A stretch of DNA of 64,000 nt from Bordetella sp. FB-8 (lineage in GTDB: Bacteria; Pseudomonadota; Gammaproteobacteria; Burkholderiales; Burkholderiaceae_B): positions 248,001 to 312,000 of the forward strand of contig NZ_KB907784.1 in assembly GCF_000382185.1 (NCBI RefSeq), in the 5' to 3' direction. Within the stretch, counting starts at the first letter, position 1; each line of letters begins with the position of its first letter. Below are positions 36,563 through 46,337 of this stretch, in pieces. A program made the position numbers and the translations under genes. The notes below the pieces were generated by a model, which was given only the letters and a program-made list of their open reading frames with translations, made no database searches and was not told the DNA's origin.

Positions 36563-37704
36563 GAGGATGCCTCCTGGGGCCGCAGACCGGACAGCGGCAG
36601 CGCGACGGTCAGCGTAAAGCCCTTGCCCGGCGCGGTTTCGATTGCGACCGTGCCGCCCAGCATGTGTGCGCGCTCGCGTATGCCGATCAGGCCGAAGGAT
36701 TTGTCCCGCGCCGGCGGCACGCCCGCCAGACCCTCGGCGCCGGGCGACGATTGCGCGGTTTCGGATGCGCCCAGGCCGTCGTCCGCCACACGCAGCAGGC
36801 AGTTCTTTTCGTCCACGGCCAGCGTCAGTACGACATGCGTAGCCTGCGCATGGCGCGCCACGTTCGTCAACGCCTCCTGCACGATGCGGAAAAGCGCCGT
36901 GGCCGCCTCGCCCGAAAATTCGGCGCCCCCGGTTTGGACACAATGATCGACGCAAATGCCGTAGCGCTGCGTGAAGTCGTTCGCCAGCCATTCGATGGCG
37001 GGCAGCAGGCCCAGGTCGTCGAGCATCACCGGACGCAGATCTGCTGCGATGCGGCGCACGGAAGCCACGGTCATGTCGATCAGCGAGCGCATGGAGGCCA
37101 CGCGATCGGCGACATCGGGCGAGCGCACGCCGCCCGACTCGTCCAGCGCCTGATCCAACGAAAACAGATCGATCTTCAGCGCCGTGAGCAACTGGCCGAG
37201 GTCGTCGTGCAGCTCGCGCGCGATCCGGGTCTTTTCGACTTCGCGCACGTTTTGCAGGTTCGCCGAAAGCTCCCGCAGCTCCTCGCGCGACTGCCTGAGC
37301 AGATGCTCGGCCCGCAGCCGCTCGGTGATGTCGCGCAGCATGACGGTGTAGAGCTTGCCGTCGCCATCATGGGTCTGCGAGATCGAGGCCTCGATGGGAA
37401 ATTCTTCGCCGTTCTGGCGCAGACCGTACAACACACGCAGCTGGCGCCCCATCTGGCGCTCGGTCACGCCGGTCGCCCCGAACTGATCGATGTAGCGCGC
37501 ATGGGCCGAGCGAAAGCGCTCGGGTATAAAGCGGCCGAGCGGTGAACCTATAGCCTGTGCCGCAGGGACGCCGAACACGGTCTCGGCAGCGGGATTGAAC
37601 ATGAGCACCGTCTGCGCTTCGTCGACGGTGATGATGGCTTCCATCGCCGAGCGGATGATGCCCGTCATCCTTGCTTCGCTCAGGCGTTCCCCACTGGGCC
37701 TCAA
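36559..37704 (-). CDS. Cytoplasmic PAS-sensor histidine kinase (HisKA_3)
   Basis: A 381-residue soluble kinase: a PAS domain (about 12-115, IITVDEAQTVLMFNPAAETVF), a coiled coil, HisKA_3 dimerisation domain with the phosphoacceptor histidine in TRIARELHDDLGQLLTALK, and an ATPase domain (VQEALTNVARHAQATH; DDGLG; SFGLIGIRERAHMLGG). The start is TTG 37704 because a perfect AGGAGG lies 8 bp upstream; ATG 37668 is the alternative. It begins 13 bp after the cpaB stop and is coupled to its response regulator by a four-base overlap, so cpaB, kinase and regulator look like one operon. No transmembrane segment, so the cue is cytoplasmic. Confidence 0.9.
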   Translation of the reverse strand: MRPSGERLSEARMTGIIRSAMEAIITVDEAQTVLMFNPAAETVFGVPAAQAIGSPLGRFIPERFRSAHARYIDQFGATGVTERQMGRQLRVLYGLRQNGEEFPIEASISQTHDGDGKLYTVMLRDITERLRAEHLLRQSREELRELSANLQNVREVEKTRIARELHDDLGQLLTALKIDLFSLDQALDESGGVRSPDVADRVASMRSLIDMTVASVRRIAADLRPVMLDDLGLLPAIEWLANDFTQRYGICVDHCVQTGGAEFSGEAATALFRIVQEALTNVARHAQATHVVLTLAVDEKNCLLRVADDGLGASETAQSSPGAEGLAGVPPARDKSFGLIGIRERAHMLGGTVAIETAPGKGFTLTVALPLSGLRPQEASS

Positions 37705-37717
37705 AGGCTGGTCCTCC

Positions 37718-38938
37718 TCATCGCGCCGCAGGCGTGTCGTAGCTCTGGATCAGCGGCGCGCGCAGCAAGGGAACACCCTGCACGCCCTGCGCGGCGGACG
37801 GACGCGCGAACGCGGGAGGCTGTTGCCTGGGCGCGGGCACCGGCGCGGCGGCCGGCGCCGATGCCGATGCCGGGACAGGGGTCGACCTCGCCTTTGCGGC
37901 GGCCTGCCGGGACCTGACCGGCTCGCGGCGGTGGGCGCGCTCCCGGTCGTGATCGCGGCGGCGGGATTCGCGTTCCGTGCGCTTGGCCGCGGCGGGCTTG
38001 GCTGCCGCGGAATGCGACTCGACCACGGACTGGGCTTGCTTGGCCACGACCTGCGCCTGATTGGCCACCACCTGGGCCTGCCTGGCCACGGCCTGGGCCT
38101 GCTCGGCCACCGAGCGGGTCTGCTCGCCCGCCGGCTGGATTTGCTTGGCCGCGGCTTGGGGTGCGGAAACATGCCGGGCCGGCCGCACCGCGGCGGGCTG
38201 GGGCTGGGGCTGGGGCGCCGCAGCCTGGGGTTGCTGCGGCGTTGCAGGCACCGGTGCGGCGGTGGCAGGCGCGGGCGTCTCATCCTGCGCCCGGCTGACC
38301 GCCAAGGCGATGCGGCCCACCCCTTCGGACTGCAGCAAGGCATCGACCTTGTCGGCCGGCATGGCCAGCACAGCGCTTTGCGCCAGGCCCGCATCCGGGC
38401 CGTCCAGGGACTGGCCGGCATAGGCCAGCACCCGCACCCTGTCCTGCAACAGGCTGGCCGTGGCGGGAACGCCGTCCGCGCCCGGCTGCACCACGTACAG
38501 ATCGACCATGTCGCCCGGCTGGACCGCCGGCGAGGAGCCGTTGGCAATCATGCTCAGGGCCATCGTCACTGCGCGCGTACCCGGCCTGAGATAAGTGGAC
38601 AAACCCTGGGCCAGTTGTCCGTCGGTGATCGGCTGGCCGGCGGCGATGTCCTGGCGCACGCGGCGGCCCAGCAGACCTTCGAAGTTGTCGCGCGAATCGG
38701 CCGGACGCACGGGCCATTGCTCGATTGTCAGCGCGTCGGGGACGATGCGGCTGCCCGCGGCAATCGGTTTGGCGGCCACGACGACGGGCACCAGCGGACG
38801 CTGTGGTGCCTTTTTCTCGGCGGCAAGCAGTTCGGCCACGGTTGGAGGCTTGTTGCTCGACATGTAATCGAGGTAGCCCACACAGCCTATGAGCAGGACG
38901 AGCAGCCCTAGAATGATGTACAGAATGACGCGGCTCAT
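37718..38938 (-). CDS. cpaB: CpaB/RcpC-like Flp pilus assembly protein, orphan
   Basis: A 406-residue protein. A membrane helix (VILYIILGLLVLLIGCVGYL) precedes a SAF domain (about 50-115: VPVVVAAKPIAAGSRIVPDAL; EGLLGRRVRQDIAAGQPI) and the RcpC-type domain (AVTMALSMIANGSSPAVQPGD MVDLYVV). These match the CpaB periplasmic component of Tad/Flp pili. The second half is low-complexity: Pro/Gln/Ala, then heptads VAEQAQ-AVARQAQ-VVANQAQ-VVAKQAQ (274-306), then an Arg-rich patch (320-345). No other tad gene is in this window. It leads an operon with the two-component genes. Confidence 0.85.
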   Translation of the reverse strand: MSRVILYIILGLLVLLIGCVGYLDYMSSNKPPTVAELLAAEKKAPQRPLVPVVVAAKPIAAGSRIVPDALTIEQWPVRPADSRDNFEGLLGRRVRQDIAAGQPITDGQLAQGLSTYLRPGTRAVTMALSMIANGSSPAVQPGDMVDLYVVQPGADGVPATASLLQDRVRVLAYAGQSLDGPDAGLAQSAVLAMPADKVDALLQSEGVGRIALAVSRAQDETPAPATAAPVPATPQQPQAAAPQPQPQPAAVRPARHVSAPQAAAKQIQPAGEQTRSVAEQAQAVARQAQVVANQAQVVAKQAQSVVESHSAAAKPAAAKRTERESRRRDHDRERAHRREPVRSRQAAAKARSTPVPASASAPAAAPVPAPRQQPPAFARPSAAQGVQGVPLLRAPLIQSYDTPAAR

Positions 38939-39062
38939 GCCGACTCGCTTATAAGAAGGTTACAAATCATAACCTCAACTCGGGACTTTGTTCCACGCCT
39001 GCGCCGTTCATTGATTTAGGACTTTCCGGGGGCGGGAAAATATACTTGCGCCATTCGACGGA

Positions 39063-41297
39063 ATGGCCATGCACCTGAACATCCCCTATCTGCGGCGCTT
39101 TCTTTACGGCCACTACTTTTTCGGCGGCATCCGGCAAGCCGTGGGCATGCTGCTGCCGGTTGTCCTGGGTGCCTTTTCCGGCCATTTTGCGCTGGGGCTG
39201 GTCGCCACCCTGGGCGCGCTGTGCCTGGCCATCATCGACCAGCCCGGCGGCCCGCAGCGCCACCTGCCCGGCGAGATGCTGGCCGGGGCGGTCATCTGCA
39301 CCGCCTCGGTCGCCCTGACCGGGCTGGTTTCGACGTACCCCGTGCTGCTGTGGCTGGCCGTGATCGCGCAGTGCTTCTTCCTGTCCATGTTCACGGTGTT
39401 CGGCCGGCGCGGCAGCCTGCTGGCCTTCGGCGGGCTGCTGCTGATGACGCTCACCATGCATACGCCGCTGCCGCCCGCGCTGGTGCTCACCAATACCCTG
39501 GCCACACTGGCCGGCGCGCTGTTCTACTTGTGCTTCAGCATGCTCACAAGCCGCATGATGATGCTGTATGCCGAACGCCAAACGCTCGCGGCGGCGCTTT
39601 TCGCCACCGCCGACTATGTCGCCGTACGCTCGCGTTTCTACGATGAGACGACCGATCTGGACGAAGTCTACCGGCTGCTGATACGCAGCCAGTCGGCCAT
39701 GTCCGAAAAGCATCAGTCCGCGCGCGACAACGTGCTGCGCGCCCTGCCCAAGGGCAAGGGCCACCGCAACGCCGACAAGATCATGATATGGAACATCTTC
39801 GTCGACATGCTGCAGCTGCGGGATACGCTGCTGGCCACGTACACCGACTATGCACTGCTGCGCCGCGCCCTGGCCGGCCAGGACGCGCTGATTTTCATGC
39901 GTGATGCCCTGCGGAAGATGTCGATCGAACTCGACCGCATCGCGCTGGACGTGTCGCGCAACCACGCCACGCAATACCGCAGCAGCACCAAGGCCGAGCT
40001 GCTCGCCATCGAGTACGAGATCGAGAAACTGCGTCAGCGCAAGGACGGTCCGCCCGAACCCGAGGCGATCAGCCTGATGGTGCTGGTGCTGCGCCGCCTG
40101 CGCAACGCGGCGCGCATCCTGGACCGCATCGCGGCCCACACTTTGAAGGCGCCCGACGCGCAACCCACCGACGCGCTGCGCATCGACAAGACGCTGACCA
40201 AGTTCATGACGCGTCAGCGCCCCAATCTGCGCATGATCACCAGCAACCTCAGGCTGGACTCGCCCCACTGCCGCTACGCCGTACGCATCAGCCTGGCCGC
40301 CGCGCTGGGCATGACCCTGACCGCCGGCTGGGTACCGTACCGGCATTTCGCCGCCCACAGCTACTGGGTCGTGCTCACCATCATCATCATCATGAAGCCG
40401 GGCTTCGCGTTGACGCGCCAACGCAATTTTTCCCGGCTGACCGGCACGCTGATTGGCTGCCTGCTGGCCCCGGTGGTGCTGCTGATCACGGCCAAGACGC
40501 CCGAGATCTTCGCCGTCATGCTGATCGCCTGTGCGCTGAGCAACAGCCTGGCGCAGCTGAACTACATGGCCAGTTCGCTCTTTACAACGCTGTATGTCGT
40601 GCTGGCCTATCATTTCCTTTCGCCGGAAACCGTGTCGCTGGAGGTGATCAGCCAGCGCGCCCTGGATACCCTGCTGGGCAGCGCCCTGTCGCTGGTGTGC
40701 AGCTACGTGCTGCCCTGGTGGGAATCGCGCTCGATGCAGCCGCTGGCGCTGGAGACCGTCCGCGCCAATCGCGACTACCTGCGCGCGGGCCTGCGCTACG
40801 TGCACGCCGCGCAGGCGGACTATGCCGGCCCGGCCGACGGCGAAAGCAGGAAGACGCTGACGGCTGCGGTATCGGATGCCGACCTGGCCTGGCGCCTCGC
40901 GCGCACAAAGGTGCACAATGCCTTCAGCAATTTCACCGAGGCCTTCTATCGCATGATGCAGGAGCCGCGTTCACATCAGGTACACGTGCCGGAGCTGAAT
41001 CACCTGCTGATCCAGAATCACGTGCTGGCCCTGCAGACCACGGCAGTCATTCCGCTGCTGGCCGGCCGTGCCGAAACGCCGCCGGCCCTGGAGCAGTCGC
41101 TGCAATACATGGTGCGCCAGCTCGAGAGCGGCGTTCCCGCCCCCGCCGAACCGCCCCCGTCCTATGAGGCCGAAGGCGACCTGCTAAGCCTGGCCTATCC
41201 GGTCAAGCAGATGCTGCGCGCCAGCGACACGATACGCCACGAACTGGCCGCCCTGCAGGACATGCCGCCCGACCTGGCGGCGCAGGCGGCGGGTTGA
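39063..41297 (+). CDS. FUSC/YccS-family inner-membrane protein
   Basis: A 744-residue protein of the FUSC/AaeB-like family, linked to efflux of aromatic acids or fusaric acid. Two membrane blocks (about 20-160 and 410-550, each of five to six helices) are each followed by a large soluble domain. The FUSC signature ISLAAALGMTLTAGWV ... HSYWVVLTIIIIMKPGFALTR (about 410-455) with RLTGTLIG is clear. It is divergent from cpaB. No membrane-fusion partner (aaeA-like) is adjacent, so it may act alone. Substrate unknown. ATG 39063 is used; 39069 is equally possible. Confidence 0.88.
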   Translation: MAMHLNIPYLRRFLYGHYFFGGIRQAVGMLLPVVLGAFSGHFALGLVATLGALCLAIIDQPGGPQRHLPGEMLAGAVICTASVALTGLVSTYPVLLWLAVIAQCFFLSMFTVFGRRGSLLAFGGLLLMTLTMHTPLPPALVLTNTLATLAGALFYLCFSMLTSRMMMLYAERQTLAAALFATADYVAVRSRFYDETTDLDEVYRLLIRSQSAMSEKHQSARDNVLRALPKGKGHRNADKIMIWNIFVDMLQLRDTLLATYTDYALLRRALAGQDALIFMRDALRKMSIELDRIALDVSRNHATQYRSSTKAELLAIEYEIEKLRQRKDGPPEPEAISLMVLVLRRLRNAARILDRIAAHTLKAPDAQPTDALRIDKTLTKFMTRQRPNLRMITSNLRLDSPHCRYAVRISLAAALGMTLTAGWVPYRHFAAHSYWVVLTIIIIMKPGFALTRQRNFSRLTGTLIGCLLAPVVLLITAKTPEIFAVMLIACALSNSLAQLNYMASSLFTTLYVVLAYHFLSPETVSLEVISQRALDTLLGSALSLVCSYVLPWWESRSMQPLALETVRANRDYLRAGLRYVHAAQADYAGPADGESRKTLTAAVSDADLAWRLARTKVHNAFSNFTEAFYRMMQEPRSHQVHVPELNHLLIQNHVLALQTTAVIPLLAGRAETPPALEQSLQYMVRQLESGVPAPAEPPPSYEAEGDLLSLAYPVKQMLRASDTIRHELAALQDMPPDLAAQAAG

Positions 41298-41317
41298 TCC
41301 GAATATAGGCTGCGCTT

Positions 41318-41698
41318 ATGAAAATCTTACGTTTTTCGTCTTTTCACTCAGGCATCCGGCTGGCGGCAGGCGCGCTGCTGGCGTTGGGCCTGGGCGGTTG
41401 CGCCCACTATGAGTGGTACAAGCCCGACGCCACGCAGGACGACTACAACCAGGCCATCTATGCCTGCAATATGGCTGCGGCCCATGCCTACCCGCCCATG
41501 CTCGCGGTGCAGCAAGTGGCGCCCGGCTACTTCGCGCCGGGCTTCGTGCGCTGCGGCCCCTACGGATGCTGGAGCGAGCCGGGCTACTTCATGCCGCCCG
41601 CCATGGGCACGGTCGATGTCAATCAGGACAATCGCGACCAGGCCACCAACCAGTGCATGCGGGCACACGGCTGGCAACTGGTCAAAGTCAAGCAGTGA
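41318..41698 (+). CDS. Small lipoprotein of unknown function
   Basis: A 126-residue protein with a lipoprotein signal: AGALLALGLGGC, with acylated Cys28. The mature part (AHYEWYKPDATQDDYNQAIYAC ... GYFAPGFVRCGPYGCWSEPG YFMP) is Tyr-, Pro- and Cys-rich and ends QATNQCMRAHGWQLVKVKQ, recalling small outer-membrane lipoproteins of unknown role. Lies 20 bp downstream of the FUSC gene, same strand, possibly co-transcribed, and is convergent with the nitroreductase. Confidence 0.8.
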   Translation: MKILRFSSFHSGIRLAAGALLALGLGGCAHYEWYKPDATQDDYNQAIYACNMAAAHAYPPMLAVQQVAPGYFAPGFVRCGPYGCWSEPGYFMPPAMGTVDVNQDNRDQATNQCMRAHGWQLVKVKQ

Positions 41699-41704
41699 GC
41701 CGGA

Positions 41705-42304
41705 TCACTTGAAGGAGAACACGCCCTCGGCGGAAATTTCCGCCAGGGAACGGCGGCCGCTGGGCATTTCGCGGGCCTGAAGGGCCTCGGGCAGCGTGGA
41801 CTTGTCGCCCTGTCGGCCGATCGCCACGCCGGCTTCGATATGGTAGCCCGGCGGCACCTGCAACTGCGCCCGGATCTTTTCGTGCTCGATGCCGGCCATG
41901 CCGTGCGCCTGCCAGCCCAGCAAAGAAGCCTGCAGCGCCATATAGCCCCAGGCCGCGCCCGCGTCGAAACTGTGCGAACGATTCGTCGATTCGGTGTCCT
42001 TGCCGGGTGCGATCTCCGCCATCTTCGACAGGACGATGATCAAGGCCGAAGCCGAGTTGGCCCAGCTCTGGTTGAACGGGTTGAGCATGCCCAGCAGGCT
42101 CTCCCAGTGCGCCGTGCCCTTGCGCGCGTAGATGAAGCGCCAGGGCTGGAAGTTGTAGCCCGAGGGCGCCCAGCGGGCCGCCTCCATGATAGTGGCCAGC
42201 GTCTGGGCGGAGATCTCCTCGCCGGTGAACGCGCGGGGCGACCAGCGGTTGAGAAAGATGTCCGAGATGGCGTGATCGGCGGTGCGGGAATTGGCTGCGG
42301 TCAT
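41705..42304 (-). CDS. Nitroreductase-family FMN oxidoreductase
   Basis: A 199-residue nitroreductase: RWSPRAFTGEEIS (FMN phosphate-binding Arg region), EAARWAPSGYNFQPWRFIYARKG, and a C-terminal AGVAIGRQGDKSTLPEALQAREMPS. Reduces nitro or quinone substrates with NAD(P)H; the natural substrate is not known. The ATG 42304, after AGGATTC, is chosen; the 49 upstream codons in the frame show no protein-like content. No functional partner adjoins. Confidence 0.9.
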   Translation of the reverse strand: MTAANSRTADHAISDIFLNRWSPRAFTGEEISAQTLATIMEAARWAPSGYNFQPWRFIYARKGTAHWESLLGMLNPFNQSWANSASALIIVLSKMAEIAPGKDTESTNRSHSFDAGAAWGYMALQASLLGWQAHGMAGIEHEKIRAQLQVPPGYHIEAGVAIGRQGDKSTLPEALQAREMPSGRRSLAEISAEGVFSFK

Positions 42305-42541
42305 GTCTGAATCCTGTAAGGTTATTTGCAAAAATCTCTGCAAAAAGCGAAGCCAAGTGTATCGCGCATGCCCACGTGTGCGGCGGATTGCGCGGATGGA
42401 CCCAAGGCTTGAGGCGCAAGCGGGCTTGAACAAATTGTCGCCATTGCACACCAGGCAATACGCTCATGGCCGCGAGCCGGGATCACAATTTCGGCCAGAA
42501 AATTCTCAACTTTTGCTGCCCCGGCAGCAGGCAGGTAAAAC

Positions 42542-42817
42542 ATGAAGAAGTATGTCCTGGCAATCTCGGGCACCGCAGCGGCGCTGGCCTGCAGTTCGGC
42601 CATGGCCTGGGTAAACGTGGGAATCAACTTCGGCTTTCCGGCCATCGTCGCACCCGAGCCCGTCTATGTGGCGCCCGCGCCGGTCTACGCGCCCGCGCCG
42701 GTCTATGCCGCGCCGCGCGTGGCCTATCCCTATTACTACCCAACGTATTACTACGGTCCGCACTACCGCGGCCGCTATCACCACGACGACGACGACCACG
42801 GCCGTTGGCATCATTGA
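42542..42817 (+). CDS. Small exported Pro/Tyr/His-rich protein
   Basis: A 91-residue protein: signal peptide MKKYVLAISGTAAALACSSA MAW, then PVYVAPAPVYAPAPVYAAP repeats, YYYPTYYYG, and a tail RGRYHHDDDDHGRWHH. Similar small exported proteins with PVY repeats and His/Asp tails occur in betaproteobacteria without assigned function; metal binding is possible. GCAGGT precedes the ATG. A strong terminator follows, consistent with its own transcription unit. Confidence 0.8.
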   Translation: MKKYVLAISGTAAALACSSAMAWVNVGINFGFPAIVAPEPVYVAPAPVYAPAPVYAAPRVAYPYYYPTYYYGPHYRGRYHHDDDDHGRWHH

Positions 42818-42855
42818 TCCGGCCGCTTGCGGCCGGATATACCTCGCCTCAAAGA

Positions 42856-42894
42856 AACAAGGCACGCCTGCCTCTCAGGTGTGCCTTGTTTTTT
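42856..42894 (+). terminator. Rho-independent terminator
   Basis: AACAAGGCACGCCTG (42856-42870) pairs with CAGGTGTGCCTTGTT (42876-42890), with one G-T pair, around CCTCT and ends in six T. It closes the small exported-protein gene. Confidence 0.9.
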
Positions 42895-42918
42895 ACCGGC
42901 CGTGTGCGGAATTTGCGG

Positions 42919-43077
42919 TCAGACCTGCTGCAGCCGTCCTTGCAGCACGCGCAAGCGCGGAATTGACTGAGTTGCCAACTTGCCGTCGGCGGACGGATTT
43001 GCCTTGAGTTGATCGAGCCAGCGGCGCGGGACGTTGTTGGACGCCTGCCACCAGCCGTTGTGCGGACGTGTGGACAC
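42919..43077 (-). CDS. 52-residue conserved-looking small protein
   Basis: MSTRPHNGWWQASNNVPRRW then LDQLKANPSADGKLATQSI, ending RVLQGRLQQV. The GTG start at 43077 follows AAGGAG by 6 bp; a frame beginning ATG 43079 is poorer in spacing. Low Pro and no membrane segment. It stands alone between a convergent terminator and serS. Amino-acid make-up looks like a real protein (Trp-Trp, clear helix) but no family is recognised, so translation needs proof. Confidence 0.5.
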   Translation of the reverse strand: MSTRPHNGWWQASNNVPRRWLDQLKANPSADGKLATQSIPRLRVLQGRLQQV

Positions 43078-43291
43078 ATCGGACTCCTTGTCAAAACATA
43101 TAACCCATAGGTGCGCCCGGATCAGCCACGCGGCGGCTCGTCGAACCGCCGGGCACCTGCCGGGCAACAAGCCCATGGTATGCCTGCAAGGATAATCGGG
43201 CCAGACGACAGAAACATGACGAAAGAGAAACCGAATCAGGCCCGAATTCCGGTTTTTCAAGGCCGGAGGCGCCAAGCGCGGCGCCAGCCCG

Positions 43292-44674
<1,383 letters not shown>

Positions 44675-44840
44675 CTAGATGAGGGGTCTTTTGCGTGCGG
44701 CAATTGAGTTCTTGAGGCGCCGAGGCTGTCCTGCGCGATTCCGATGCTCGCCGCTGGTAGCGGCTGCGCTTCGGATCGCTACGGGTCCTGGCCTCGCACT
44801 TGAGTTCAATTAACGGCCATTGAACGAGTGCGATCGCTGC

Positions 44841-46190
44841 TCATGACTTTTTCTTGTACTGGCGGTCCAGATCTTTCAAAAATTCGAGCTTCTGCTGGAT
44901 TTTAGCCTCCAGGCCGCGGTCGGTCGGGCGATAGAAGGTCGTCTCCAGGCCCTCGGGAAAGTAGTGTTCTCCGGCGGCATAGCCGTGCGGTTCGTCGTGG
45001 GCGTAGCGATAGGCGTGGCCGTAACCGAGCTCTTTCATGAGCTTGGTGGGCGCATTGCGCAGGTGCAGCGGCACGGGCGCGCTGCCGTGCTCGGCGGCAA
45101 ATTTCTTGGCGGCGTTGTAGGCGTTGTAGCCCGCGTTGGATTTGGCGGCGCAGGCCAGGTAGATAACGGCCTGGCCCAGGGCGAGTTCTCCTTCGGGAGA
45201 ACCCAGGCGTTCATAGGTGGCCGCGGCGTCGTTGACGACCTGCATGGCGCGCGGATCGGCCAGGCCTATGTCTTCCCAGGCCATGCGGACGATGCGGCGG
45301 GCAAGGTAGCGCGCGTCGGCGCCCCCGTCGATCATGCGGCAGAACCAGTACAGGGCGGCGTCCGGATCGGAGCCGCGCACGGATTTATGCAGCGCGCTGA
45401 TCTGGTCGTAGAAGGCCTCGCCGCCCTTGTCGAAGCGGCGCAGGTTTTGCGACAGCGCGTTTTCCAGCCAGGCGGCATCGACGACTTCTCGGCCGGCGGT
45501 CAACGCCGATTCGGCCACCACCTCGACGGCGCTGATCAGGCGGCGCGCATCGCCGTCGGCCCAGGCGGCCAGTTGCTCGCGCGCATCGTCCGTGAACTGC
45601 ACCTGCGGCGGCTGGCCCGGCCCGCCGCGGCCTTCGTTCATGGCGGCCGCCGCGCGGGCTAAGAGCTGTGTGAGTTCTTCGGCCGAGAGCGCGTGCAGGA
45701 CGTAGACGCGAGCGCGCGAGAGCAATGCGGAGTTGACCTCGAACGAAGGGTTCTCGGTGGTGGCGCCGATGAAAGTGAAGAGACCGCTTTCGACATAGGG
45801 CAGGAAGGCGTCCTGCTGGGCCTTGTTGAAACGGTGCACCTCGTCGACGAAAAGAATGGTGCGGCGGCCCTGCCCTTGGGCGATCTGCGCCGTCGTGACC
45901 GCGTCGCGTATGTCCTTGACCCCACCGAGCACGGCCGAGATGGCGATGAATTGCGCATCGAAACCATCGGCCATGAGCCGCGCCAGCGTGGTCTTGCCCA
46001 CGCCCGGCGGCCCCCAGAAAATCATGGAGTGCGGCCGACCCGAGGCGAAGGCCACGCGCAGGGGCTTGTCCGGTCCGAGCAGGTGCGACTGCCCCACCAC
46101 GTCGGCCAGGGTGTGCGGACGCAGCCGCTCGGCCAGGGGCACGTAGGGGCGGTGCGCAGGGTCGTCGGCGAAGAGATCGGGACTGCTCAT
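44841..46190 (-). CDS. rarA: Replication-associated recombination protein A
   Basis: A 449-residue AAA+ clamp-loader-like ATPase acting at stalled replication forks (also called MgsA). Walker A GPPGVGKT (60-67), Walker B region [17 protein letters not shown], sensor [22 protein letters not shown], and the C-terminal tetramerisation domain with EHYFPEGL. In E. coli and many others it sits as ftsK-lolA-rarA-serS; here serS is downstream as expected, but lolA is 9.8 kb away with an opposite-strand block between. Confidence 0.96.
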   Translation of the reverse strand: MSSPDLFADDPAHRPYVPLAERLRPHTLADVVGQSHLLGPDKPLRVAFASGRPHSMIFWGPPGVGKTTLARLMADGFDAQFIAISAVLGGVKDIRDAVTTAQIAQGQGRRTILFVDEVHRFNKAQQDAFLPYVESGLFTFIGATTENPSFEVNSALLSRARVYVLHALSAEELTQLLARAAAAMNEGRGGPGQPPQVQFTDDAREQLAAWADGDARRLISAVEVVAESALTAGREVVDAAWLENALSQNLRRFDKGGEAFYDQISALHKSVRGSDPDAALYWFCRMIDGGADARYLARRIVRMAWEDIGLADPRAMQVVNDAAATYERLGSPEGELALGQAVIYLACAAKSNAGYNAYNAAKKFAAEHGSAPVPLHLRNAPTKLMKELGYGHAYRYAHDEPHGYAAGEHYFPEGLETTFYRPTDRGLEAKIQQKLEFLKDLDRQYKKKS

Positions 46191-46290
46191 GGATGGATTA
46201 GAGCATGGCGCCGCCGGCCCATTCCCCCCATCGCACGATGCCCAGAATGATGGGTTCCTAGGGAAAATACCAGTTCGTTTTGTAAATTTA

Positions 46291-46300
46291 TTTCATGAAA
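46291..46300. promoter_or_regulatory. AT-rich promoter palindrome ahead of the D-amino-acid operon
   Basis: TTTCATGAAA is a perfect 10-bp palindrome about 40 bp before the deaminase ATG, in a 70-bp AT-rich island; a further TTTCA occurs at 46331. A likely place for the promoter and for the operon's RpiR regulator, whose site is not known. Confidence 0.35.
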
Positions 46301-46337
46301 ATATAAAAAAACAGTTTTTCTTGTAAAAAATTTCAAA

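Noticed and set aside
38967-40916. 649-codon minus-strand open frame
   Set aside because: Antisense to the FUSC gene and without domain features.
42660-42720. PVYAPAPVYA repeats as a phase-variable tract
   Set aside because: The repeats are in frame and vary at the DNA level, so they look like protein repeats, not slippage-prone DNA.
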